A stretch of DNA of 64,000 nucleotides from contig OU862909.1 of NCBI GenBank assembly GCA_917880885.1, forward strand, positions 30,190,851-30,254,850, given 5' to 3'. This document shows positions 55,741-64,000 of the stretch, one piece after another. The notes beneath the pieces are model-generated. The model ran no database searches, was not told where the DNA came from, and worked only from the letters and a program-made list of their open reading frames with translations. Origin of the DNA: Limnephilus marmoratus. Lineage: Eukaryota; Arthropoda; Insecta; Trichoptera; Limnephilidae. The translations under genes and the position numbers were made by a program. Numbering within the stretch: position 1 is the stretch's first letter; each line of letters begins with the position of its first letter.

Positions 55741-56415
55741 ATGGATCCAAGCAACAAGTTCACCAAAGAACAAATGGGAAAATTATCGCCGAAACTTTCC
55801 GAACTACTGGGCAATATAAGCCTTGTTGCAGCTAAAATGGGATTTTTAGAAGGTGAACTGAAGACATACCAACGCATCTCAGAAAACCAGCCGCTCCAGC
55901 CTCCGCCCCAGCCCCTGTCAAATGGGACACAAATAGCCCAAATGTGCGAAGCAGCCGACGAGTTGGAAGAAAGAAAGGTGAGAGCCAAAAATTTAATCAT
56001 CACAAATGTGCCCGAAAGCGTCATGGCGAATCAATTGGACCGAATTAAACAGGACAAAGTGGAAGTTTTAAAAATTCTCAACAAAATCGATACCACGCTC
56101 GTTGAAAACTCTGTCAACATCTTCCGCATTGGCGTAGTTAAACCAAATAAAATGAGGCCAATGAAAGTCATCCTTAACGACCCGTTGACAGTATTAAATG
56201 TATTGCGCAGAAAAAATATAGCTCTAACACACACCGATTGCAAAATCTATTCCGACCAAACCCCTCTACAAAGGCAATACCTAAATGATCTTAGACAAAC
56301 CCTGGCAAACCGTACCCTAGAAGGCGAAGTCGGACTAACTATAAAATTTATAAATAACAAACCAGCAATAGTAAATGTCTCAAAAAACCAAAATCCACCA
56401 TTGGATATGGCCTAA
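55741..56415 (+). CDS. LINE ORF1 protein (RNA-binding), intact
   Basis: A 224-residue ORF starting at ATG 55741 and stopping at TAA 56413-56415. The N-terminal ~80 residues are helical and then Pro-rich (PLQPPPQPL at about 51-59). At about 72-90 comes ELEERKVRAKNLIITNVPES, then an alpha/beta region with FRIGVVKPNKMRPMKVIL (about 129-146) and DQTPLQRQYLNDLRQTL. This is the layout of the RRM-like domain of LINE ORF1 proteins, which coat the element RNA; there is no CCHC zinc knuckle. ORF2 follows in the -1 frame with a short overlap. The ORF on the opposite strand (55680-56024) is a shadow. Confidence 0.75.
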   Translation: MDPSNKFTKEQMGKLSPKLSELLGNISLVAAKMGFLEGELKTYQRISENQPLQPPPQPLSNGTQIAQMCEAADELEERKVRAKNLIITNVPESVMANQLDRIKQDKVEVLKILNKIDTTLVENSVNIFRIGVVKPNKMRPMKVILNDPLTVLNVLRRKNIALTHTDCKIYSDQTPLQRQYLNDLRQTLANRTLEGEVGLTIKFINNKPAIVNVSKNQNPPLDMA

Positions 56416-57287
56416 CTAACAGAAAATGCCGGACCAAATGCCCTGATAAAATCAAAATCTATTATCAAAATACAAGAGGACTTCGTACAAAACTACATGA
56501 CCTTAAAGTAACGGTACCTTTACACGGACATGATATATTTATCCTTACTGAAACATGGCTCGTTCCAGAAATAAAATCTCCTGAACTTGGTTTCACAAAC
56601 CACAAGATATTTCGGTGTGACAGAAACCCTAAATCCAGTACCAAATCCAGAGGAGGCGGAGTTTTGATTGCAATTAGGGAATATATAACAGTGAAAAAAC
56701 TAAAAACGCAAAATACCTCATTGGAGCAATTATTTGTACAAATTGTCACTCCCATGGAAAAAATCATCATTGGAACTGTATACATACCACCAAACTCCGA
56801 CATCCAAACCTACAAGAAACATTGCGAAGACATCGAATTTCTTATGTCAAACAATCCTACATCAAAAATAATTATTGTCGGCGATTATAATCTTCCCAAT
56901 TTGAAATGGAACTCTAGTGACAATGGTTACATTACTAACGAAAGTTCTAACGACCCAGCACGTGAAATGATAGATATGATAAACTATTTAAATTTGCATC
57001 AGCATAATTTTGTACCTAATATATCAGCATAATATATGTGATCGCCTTCTAGATCTTGCCCTTTCAAACAGCTCTAAATTGTGTGTTGAAATGTCAGACG
57101 ATCAGCTCGTTCCGGCGGATAATTATCATCCCCCCTTACACATTACAGTAAATATGTACACGAACAATCCACCACTGAAACAAACAACACTTAACTTCAA
57201 AAACGCTGATTACGATTCTATTAACTACCAACTCACTAATACAGATTGGACTTTCTTGACCACTAACAGTTGTTATGGTTCGCTCTA
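56397..57287 (+). pseudogene. LINE ORF2 N-terminal endonuclease domain, frameshifted and truncated
   Basis: The frame is open through the end of ORF1 (-1 relative), reading KIKIYYQNTRGLRTKLHDLK, FILTETWL (catalytic Glu), RGGGVLIAIREY, GTVYIPPNSD and IIIVGDYNLPNLKWN. This is the apurinic/apyrimidinic-type (EEP) endonuclease of Jockey/CR1-class LINEs, which nicks the target. The frame ends at 57030. A second frame (57010-57287) continues with ICDRLLDLALSNSS and PADNYHPPLHI, the His-containing end of the domain. A short ATCAGCATAA repeat at the break suggests a duplication caused the shift. The RT is missing: the element stops at about 57287, where the Gypsy element's 5' region begins. Confidence 0.8.
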
Positions 57288-59208
57288 AACGACAGAATTC
57301 GAGCCCACGGGAGCTCCACCGCGGACAACAACACCCCGCTCCCCCCTGTTTCCTGCTTCCTACCTCCTCCCCTCTCTGCACTCCCGCGCACACCAACGCG
57401 TCCGCCAGTCGAGAATTGCAAGCGGCCTCGGGAACACGTTACGCTCCCCCGGATCGAACACCGAGTTCGCGGCTAATTTCTGTCGACCAATTTGAAACGC
57501 AATTACATCTGCAATGTTAATTGAAGTACATACGGGTTTTAGCGCTGGTATTCTGCCATGCCTGTGTGAACTTCGGGTCCTGTCCTAGACTCGGAAGTGC
57601 CCCCTGCTGAACCCGGAAGGCGTGGATCCCCGAACATCATGTAAGCTGTACAAATATTCCCTCTTCTGTTTGTGTCCTTTAACGATAGATTGTAACCCTC
57701 GCGCAAAGCCATCACTCAGGGAGTTTCGATTCAGAGATCACGAGGTATAAGCACGATAGCTAGGATTGTGTAATATGCATTTCTTGTGTTGAATTGTACT
57801 GTAATAACCTATGAAACTGTGTTTTGAATTTGCAATACATGAATCTATTTAAACTCAATCCTGTTGTTATTCTGCCTCGGCAGGAGCATTTCCTAGAGTG
57901 TATTTCCCGGACGACCGTGGGGAGATGAGAGTTCCGAAGCATTCGTGCGACCTGCCCCTGGAATAGAGGGTACTTTTGTCTCTGCTGTGAGCTGGCCTGG
58001 GACATGTTTAGGGCCCATCATAACAACGGGCGCGCAATGTGGCGCATAACAACTGTCGCCATAGCGTGGGGCCTCGGAATTTTTTTCTCTCTATCACGAT
58101 CGCTTCGCGGAGCGCAACTCGTCGAAATCCTCCCTGTACAGGAATTGTTTTGTGAACATTAATTATACCTTGATATTCTACACCCAGTGTACAGTGAATT
58201 CTGTGAAAAAACCATGAATCACGCCGCAATTGAAAACACGGCCATTGTGGAAGCTACTAGAAAGCGCCAATACTTTTAACCGCGAACTTGACTGCGCAGG
58301 CGTGACCATTCTCTGGATTGCGCGCGCAAGTGCTTTGTCTCGCGCCAAAATTCCAACGGAAAAAACCCGTCGGAAAGAAATAATTAACTGTTGCTATGCA
58401 GCGTTTATAATCAAATCGCCTTTTTTATGACTGAACCGGATAGCAACGGAAATTATTATAAATTTGATTCTGGAACCCCAGTTATTTTGCGAATTCCTGA
58501 ATCAAAAATTTCGGACTTACGTTTTTTGTTGTTTCTGCACAATATACCAATTGGCCCGTTCGTGTCTGTCAAATGAGTGCACCTTATATTTCACCAAATG
58601 GACAAAATAATGACTTTTTTTTCCCATTCTACATTACAGGTACCGTTTTTTTTTCAGCATAAGTGTAAAGTGAATTGTTTTTTTCCTTACATAAAGAAAA
58701 GTGAAATAATAATAAAACAAATGATTGATTCCATGAATAAATAAAATAATTTTAATGTGGTTGTCGTAACGAATCCCATATTCAGTTATTTTCATCCGGA
58801 AGTTTGTTCTTATTTGACAGAAGAGTGCCTTTTGTGAATTTTAGTGCCTTTCTCAGTGCAAAGTGAAGTGAAAAAAAAAAAAAGCCGTTTTCTAAAGGTC
58901 AGTCCTGGCAATTTTTTTGAAAATAAATAAATACTTGTGAATTTCACAGTTTTCTCAAAAGTGGTCAGTGAAACACAGAAACCTTTACTACTAAGGTCTT
59001 TCCACGCAAAATTTTTTTTCGTATGCCTTCCTTTGACAAAGATTCTGGTGTCATTTATACCAAATTGTAGTGTGAAATACAGTTTTCTATAACTATTTTA
59101 GAAGTGCCAACCAGTGGTTACCAAGTGAAAAGTGCCTCACAAAATTAATTTTGCGTTTGCTAAAGGAAACCCCTGGCAAAAATTTTTTCACCACCCGGGA
59201 AACTCACA
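57273..59208 (+). other. Putative 5' LTR and leader of the Gypsy element
   Basis: About 1.9 kb between the LINE break and gag. It is GC- and CpG-rich to about 58380, then AT-rich. A possible LTR start is TGTTATGGTTCGCTC at 57273, just where LINE homology ends. I could not find a matching second LTR because the window ends first, and the primer binding site is not clear. The ORFs here (57270-57520, 57760-58430) have no recognised domains. Confidence 0.4.
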
Positions 59209-60345
59209 ATGAAAAACAATCAAGCTATGGCATCATCCAACTTGGGTATCATTCCCAACGTGCACAACTTATCCAAAACTCACTTACAAACTGCTTTAAG
59301 GGATAGAGGACTCTCGCCATCAAACAAATCTAAATCTACATTAAAGGCTTATGCACTTCTATTTAACAAAAAGTACATTAAGAGAATAAACCTCGCCCCC
59401 TCAAGCGAAAATAATTCACGCTCGGCTACGCAAGCTTTGGATAATCTTGTTCCTAACAAAGAACCTATACCGCAAGTAATGGTAAAACAGGACATCGCAC
59501 CCACCTTGACACAAGATAAAACTTACGATTTATCCTCTTGGAAAGTCAAATATAATGGCGTCTCCGATGTGCTGGATTTCATCGACCGTATCGAAGAAAC
59601 GGCTACAATCAAAAATATCCCATTCGAGATTCTACGAAAAAACTTCATAGAACTCATCTCTCCAGAATTGATACCCTGGCACCGCATTCAAAAAACTAAA
59701 TGCAAGGATTGGAATAAACTCAGATCTGCCCTAATCTCGAGCTTCGGAAAAACAGAAGCCCAGCACAGGATCAAATTATCTTTACTATCTATTAAACAGC
59801 TGGTAAATGAACCCGTAGCAACATTCATAGAAAGGGCTGAATCCATTAACATCAAGCTTTCACATCCCGTTTCGGAAGCTGAACTATTACCAGTCATAAC
59901 TGATGGCCTTTTAAGCAAATACGAGAACATCATCACCTCGCAGAAAATTGCATCCCTGGCCCAGTTAAACGAGGTCTGTCTCCTTCTGGAATCATACCAG
60001 GATAGGAAGAACATAAAGAATGTGTCAAATAATGTAGTTGTGCCAAGCCGTTCGTCTGGTTTAAAACCAGAATTCGACAACAAAAAAGTGTGCTCTTTTT
60101 GCAAAAAAGTAGGCCATCTGGCCACTACTTGTTTCAAGCAAGCGAGGTTTCTGGAATCCAAGGAACCCCGAACTTTCAAGAGGCATCACTCTAGGGACCG
60201 CTCTCCTCCACGCGACGAACTGCGCAATATTTTCAAGAAATCAAGGCACAACATGGAAAGGTTACAAAACCCAAGCGATGTCAGACCTCAGGTGGATTTC
60301 TCCAAGCCCCCACCAAATTTCTACATGAAGAGGCCAAAAAACTAA
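59209..60345 (+). CDS. gag: Ty3/Gypsy Gag protein, intact
   Basis: A 378-residue ORF. Residues about 20-54 (NLSKTHLQTALRDRGLSPSN and following KSKSTLKAYALL) resemble a SAP-type helix-extension-helix, seen at the start of several retroelement Gag proteins. Residues about 105-260 form a capsid-like helical region (SSWKVKYNGVSDVLDFIDRI, then FIERAESINIKLS). A CCHC zinc knuckle lies at C295-C298-H303-C308 (CX2CX4HX4C). The C terminus is basic. It would form the particle and package RNA. The TAA at 60343 follows a frameshift heptamer. The minus-strand ORF 59688-60179 is a shadow. Confidence 0.88.
   Translation: MKNNQAMASSNLGIIPNVHNLSKTHLQTALRDRGLSPSNKSKSTLKAYALLFNKKYIKRINLAPSSENNSRSATQALDNLVPNKEPIPQVMVKQDIAPTLTQDKTYDLSSWKVKYNGVSDVLDFIDRIEETATIKNIPFEILRKNFIELISPELIPWHRIQKTKCKDWNKLRSALISSFGKTEAQHRIKLSLLSIKQLVNEPVATFIERAESINIKLSHPVSEAELLPVITDGLLSKYENIITSQKIASLAQLNEVCLLLESYQDRKNIKNVSNNVVVPSRSSGLKPEFDNKKVCSFCKKVGHLATTCFKQARFLESKEPRTFKRHHSRDRSPPRDELRNIFKKSRHNMERLQNPSDVRPQVDFSKPPPNFYMKRPKN
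60336..60342 (+). promoter_or_regulatory. -1 ribosomal frameshift heptamer A AAA AAC
   Basis: AAAAAAC, with codons AAA (60337-60339) and AAC (60340-60342) in the gag frame, directly before the gag stop TAA. Slippage by -1 enters the pol frame, which is open here and across the stop. It fits the X XXY YYZ rule exactly. A downstream stimulatory structure was not tested. Confidence 0.7.
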
Positions 60346-63300
60346 ATAATAACCTCTCAGGCACCCATTCTGAACCAAGGTCTAAAGAATGGACTGATTG
60401 GTTAGCACACATTAAGTATTTTAACCAGACCTTAAATGTTTCTTCGGTTTGTTGCAAACAAGCTAAAGATGGGAGACCCTATGCTTCTTTCTCTGTTAAC
60501 AATGTGACCTTTTCCGGATTACTCGATAGTGGGGCATCTATCAGCTGTCTTGGCAACAATGCTCACTTGCCTTTTGTTAACAGTGATTTTAGAATTTCGC
60601 CCCAATCGACACACCTGACGACTGCAGATAATGTTTCTCAGCCGGTCATCGGTGCCCTTGCCCTGCCAATTAATTGTAACAATAAAATAGTTACAATCAA
60701 TTTTCTAATAGTGCCCTCTATATCCCAGAATTTCATCCTTGGCGTTGACTTCTGGAAGGCATTCAATGTTGCTCCCCAAGTATTTAATACTCTTGGCGAA
60801 ACCTCCACTGCCGCTCAAATTAGTGAGATCCGCACAATAATACCTCACGAAAATTTAAGCACGGACCAGGCTCTCCAACTAAAGGAAATGGTCAATAAAT
60901 TCGAATCAATATCCTTCGAAAAATGTGGACTAGGTTTGACAAATTTGGTGGAACACCATATCAAAACCAATGGCCCACCCATCAAGCAACGTTATTACAA
61001 CTTAGCCCCCCAAAAACTTAAACTTTTAGAAAACGAACTTGACGAAATGTTAAAAATGGGTGTGGTGGTTCCCAGCAGAAGTGCATGGACCAACCCAACT
61101 CTTTTGGTTTCTAAAAAAGACGGCTCTGCACGTTTCTGTCTCGACAGTAGACGTTTAAACTCTTGCACGGAAGCTGATGCGTATCCCTTACCTCACGTTC
61201 ACGCAACCTTAGACAAGCTGCGTAACGCCAAGTTCATCTCTTCCGTCGATCTCAGCAAAGCGTTTTGGCAAATACCCTTGGACGCAGAATCGTGCGAAAA
61301 AACTGCTTTCGTTGTACCTGGTAGGGGAATGTTCCATTTTAAAAGATTACCCTTTGGTCTAAAAAACAGCCCCGCCGAGTTACAAAGACTGATGGACAAA
61401 CTTTTCGGTCCTGAAATCGATAATAGCCTGTTTTGTTACCTTGACGACCTCATCATCGTCAGCGATACCTTTGAAAAACACCTATTAATGCTGGAAAAAG
61501 TTTTCCAACAACTCAAGTTCGCTGGTTTAACCATCAACTTGAAGAAGTCTGAATTCTGTAAGTCCCGTCTACGTTATTTGGGATTCATTGTCGACGAAAA
61601 AGGTCTAAGAACAGACCCCGCTAAGGTGGAAGCCATGGCAAATTTTCCCCGACCCAAAAACGCGAAGGAAGTCAAAGGTTTCCTTGGACTTGCAGGTTAC
61701 TACAGGAGATTCATCAAAGACTTTTCCACTATTGCAGCCCCCTTAAATAAAATTACCGGCATTCGTAAAGGTGTCAGCAATTTCCGATGGTCTGTCGAAA
61801 CTGAAGAAGCGTTCACAACTTTAAAAAATGCCCTTCAAAAAGCTCCCGTTCTGAATTGCCCGGATTTTGCACTCTCTTTTACCCTCCACACGGATGCCTC
61901 CAATGTAGGAATCGGTGGAGTCCTTACTCAAGAATTCCCAGATGGCGAACACCCTGTAGCATATTTTTCCCGTACACTAAACAAACACGAGAAAAACTAC
62001 GGAATTACCGAGAAAGAATTATTGGCTGTATTGGATTCTGTTCACCATTTCCGCGGTTACATAGACGGTAGCAAATTTACTGTAGTCACAGACCATAGTA
62101 GTTTGAAATGGTTGATCTCTTTAAGTAATCCCTCCGGTAGGCTCGCTCGCTGGTCCTCCCGTTTGTCTCAATACAATTTTGATGTTGTTCACCGTAAAGG
62201 CGCGGACAATATTGTTCCCGACGCCCTTTCAAGAATTGAACTAGCTTCATTAAATGTTGACACAATTGCCCCCCCTCCATCTACAAAAGATGAATGGTAC
62301 TTGAAAATCTTTAAAGGTTGCAAAAATAACCAACAAAAGTTTCCTAATTTTATCATAAAAGAAGGACAACTATACCGTAATTGCAAGGCACCATTATCCA
62401 TCCTCGAAGATTACTCGTGGAAACTTGTCGTTCCCCTCGAAGGTAGAGAACAAATAATCATTGACAATCATAGTGCTCCCGACTCCATACACCCAGGAAA
62501 TTTCAAGACGTATAAAAAAATCGCCTTGAAGTATTATTGGCCTGGTCTCTTTAAGCAAATTCGCAATTACATCTCTAAATGTGAAACTTGTAAAGCTTAT
62601 AAACATAGCACGGCAGCACCTGCCGGCCTAATGGGTAATCCCAAACGTGCCGACAGACCCCTACAATCATTGTCAATGGACCTCGTCGGACCCTTTCCTC
62701 GAAGTTATGCCGGACACATGCACATACTTAGTGTAGTGGATGTTTTCACTAAATTCTGTTGGATCTTCCCTTTAAAAAGAGCCAACGCGTCCGCCATCAT
62801 CAAACTCCTGGAAAAACACATTTTTATACCTTACGGAACACCCAGAACCATAATAGTTGATAACGGAAAACAATTTATTGCCCAAGAATTCAAAGATTTT
62901 CTTGCCAAATACGGAATCAAGGACATTTACTATAACACCTTGTATACTCCACAGAATAACACTGTCGAACGTTATAACCAGACAATCAACACAGCTCTAG
63001 CTATTCTAGTTGATAAAGATCAACGTACTTGGTGTAAAAACCTAGATAAAATTCAGGCTGCTATGAACAACACGGTTAACCTGGCCACTGGTTACACAGC
63101 TTTCTTCTTAAAACACGGTATGGAACAAGTTGTTCACGGTTCTCTACATAGGGACACAAACTTTCCTACGTCAATTGCCGCCACAAGCAACCCTACCGCG
63201 GACTATGCCCATCGTCTGGAAGAACTGTCGGCCATCTACAGTGAAGTCACTGATGCTTTACTCCTGGCTCATCAAAAGAGCGCGGACAGATACAACCTAC

Positions 63301-63563
63301 GTAGGAAACATGTCACCTTCAATACTGGAGACATAGTTTGGAGAAAGAACAACACACTTTCCCAAGGAGCCATGTATTTCTCTGCCAAGCTGGCACCACG
63401 TTTCGTGAAGGCCAAAGTTCTAAGAAAGATATCAGATCTAGTGTACTCTTTGTCTGACTCCTCTGGAAAGCACATTGGTAATTACCATATTAAGGATATT
63501 GCAAAGACTGGAAGTGAGGAGTCAAGTAAAACTGCCCCCACTATCTCAGCAAACTCAAAATGA
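60339..63563 (+). CDS. pol: Ty3/Gypsy Pol polyprotein, intact
   Basis: An uninterrupted frame to TGA 63561-63563, entered by -1 frameshift from gag; the frame is also open upstream of 60339. Residues are counted here from 60504. Aspartic protease DSGA at 8-11. Reverse transcriptase with RFCLDSRRLN, LPFGLKNSP and YLDD at 312-315. RNase H with TDASNVGIGG at 463-472. Integrase zinc finger H656-x6-H663-x29-C693-x2-C696, then DD35E catalytic residues D726, D786 and E822. A short C-terminal domain follows, with no chromodomain signature. It supplies all enzymes for reverse transcription and integration. No stop or frameshift was seen, so the copy may be active. Minus-strand ORFs here are shadows. 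Confidence 0.93.
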   Translation, partial: KLNNNLSGTHSEPRSKEWTDWLAHIKYFNQTLNVSSVCCKQAKDGRPYASFSVNNVTFSGLLDSGASISCLGNNAHLPFVNSDFRISPQSTHLTTADNVSQPVIGALALPINCNNKIVTINFLIVPSISQNFILGVDFWKAFNVAPQVFNTLGETSTAAQISEIRTIIPHENLSTDQALQLKEMVNKFESISFEKCGLGLTNLVEHHIKTNGPPIKQRYYNLAPQKLKLLENELDEMLKMGVVVPSRSAWTNPTLLVSKKDGSARFCLDSRRLNSCTEADAYPLPHVHATLDKLRNAKFISSVDLSKAFWQIPLDAESCEKTAFVVPGRGMFHFKRLPFGLKNSPAELQRLMDKLFGPEIDNSLFCYLDDLIIVSDTFEKHLLMLEKVFQQLKFAGLTINLKKSEFCKSRLRYLGFIVDEKGLRTDPAKVEAMANFPRPKNAKEVKGFLGLAGYYRRFIKDFSTIAAPLNKITGIRKGVSNFRWSVETEEAFTTLKNALQKAPVLNCPDFALSFTLHTDASNVGIGGVLTQEFPDGEHPVAYFSRTLNKHEKNYGITEKELLAVLDSVHHFRGYIDGSKFTVVTDHSSLKWLISLSNPSGRLARWSSRLSQYNFDVVHRKGADNIVPDALSRIELASLNVDTIAPPPSTKDEWYLKIFKGCKNNQQKFPNFIIKEGQLYRNCKAPLSILEDYSWKLVVPLEGREQIIIDNHSAPDSIHPGNFKTYKKIALKYYWPGLFKQIRNYISKCETCKAYKHSTAAPAGLMGNPKRADRPLQSLSMDLVGPFPRSYAGHMHILSVVDVFTKFCWIFPLKRANASAIIKLLEKHIFIPYGTPRTIIVDNGKQFIAQEFKDFLAKYGIKDIYYNTLYTPQNNTVERYNQTINTALAILVDKDQRTWCKNLDKIQAAMNNTVNLATGYTAFFLKHGMEQVVHGSLHRDTNFPTSIAATSNPTADYAHRLEELSAIYSEVTDALLLAHQKSADRYNLRRKHVTFNTGDIVWRKNNTLSQGAMYFSAKLAPRFVKAKVLRKISDLVYSLSDSSGKHIGNYHIKDIAKTGSEESSKTAPTISANSK

Positions 63564-64000
63564 TCCAGTGTGTATCACCACAACCCTTTGGTAAGCACAT
63601 CAAGTCTTACAATGACTGGCGTGTAAAGTGTCAATTACATGTCCACCCTTTCGTTGATGAAACGAATATTGTTAAAAAATCATTTTTGTAAATTTATGTA
63701 TACTCCACGGCGTAGTTTGCCCCGTTCATGTTTATGAATTGGCAACCACCGTAATTTCTGTTCCACACGTTTTTTGTTTTTTTCTTTTTTCTCACCTGTT
63801 CCAAAATTGATCACTTTAGAGCAGAGACACCCCTCGAGTCACAGTGTTTGGGAAGTCATGAACCCAAATCATTGCCTCTCAACCCCTCACACTACGCAAC
63901 GTTCATGCCATGGCACGCTTTGCTATGTAATGCAATATTGTAATTTTCACCATTTTTGTTTGTTGTTTTTTCATCATATCGGAAGGAATCTCTTCAAAAT
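63564..64000 (+). other. Downstream non-coding region of the Gypsy element
   Basis: AT-rich sequence after pol with no envelope-like ORF in the window. No sequence here repeats the 57.3-59.2 kb region, so the 3' LTR most likely begins beyond 64000. Confidence 0.5.

Noticed and set aside
55680..56024. Minus-strand ORF opposite LINE ORF1
   Set aside because: Antisense shadow of an intact sense ORF with recognisable domain structure.
57270..57520. Pro/Arg-rich overlapping ORFs just after the LINE
   Set aside because: GC-rich sequence in the putative LTR; two frames are open at once and neither has a domain.

Overview
The window looks like nuclear DNA from an arthropod, most likely an insect. 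It is AT-rich and gene-poor, with no bacterial operons or ribosome-binding sites. It is packed with decayed non-LTR retrotransposons (LINEs), tRNA-headed SINEs, Helitrons, PIF/Harbinger-, hAT- and Mutator-type cut-and-paste elements, one BEL/Pao element and one Ty3/Gypsy element. I could not identify any host protein-coding gene with confidence. A few short exon-like ORFs are listed at low confidence. The order of insect cannot be fixed from sequence alone.

Layout. 0-11 kb: a LINE tail, a PIF/Harbinger derivative (2093-2835) carrying a MADF-domain remnant, a Helitron end, two copies of a Mutator-like MITE with 9-bp target duplications, an 86-nt poly-T run, and several tRNA-SINEs. 11-23 kb: copies of a short repeat here called TACATTAG, two Helitrons, two copies of a ~0.72-kb inverted-repeat element, tRNA-like SINE heads, a LINE remnant with a restriction-like endonuclease signature, and a terminal-inverted-repeat element containing an internal 30-bp array. 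23-40 kb: fragments of at least four LINE families, small MITEs, foldback sequences, and a complete hAT remnant with an 8-bp target duplication.

40.1-46.8 kb: a young, structurally complete but coding-defective BEL/Pao LTR element. Its 575-bp LTRs are almost identical and it has a GTTTT target duplication. Most of gag-pol is replaced by ~2.7 kb of Gln-rich tandem repeat, and only a broken RNase H/integrase end remains. 46.8-55 kb: more nested SINE and LINE debris, including a LINE inserted inside a TACATTAG copy. 55.4-57.3 kb: a Jockey/CR1-like LINE with a repeated 5' leader, an intact ORF1 and an endonuclease domain, cut off at about 57.29 kb. 57.3-64 kb: a Ty3/Gypsy element with intact gag and pol joined by a canonical -1 frameshift heptamer directly before the gag stop codon. 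Its 3' LTR must lie beyond the window.

How the parts may work together: the TACATTAG repeats share their 3' tail with the LINE at 23.4 kb, and the TACATTAG tail can fold into a nested hairpin, which suggests a SINE-like passenger and its LINE driver. The BEL/Pao element has a coding-dead body between near-identical LTRs, which suggests a non-autonomous family moved by an intact relative. The Gypsy element is the only apparently self-sufficient coding unit in the window.
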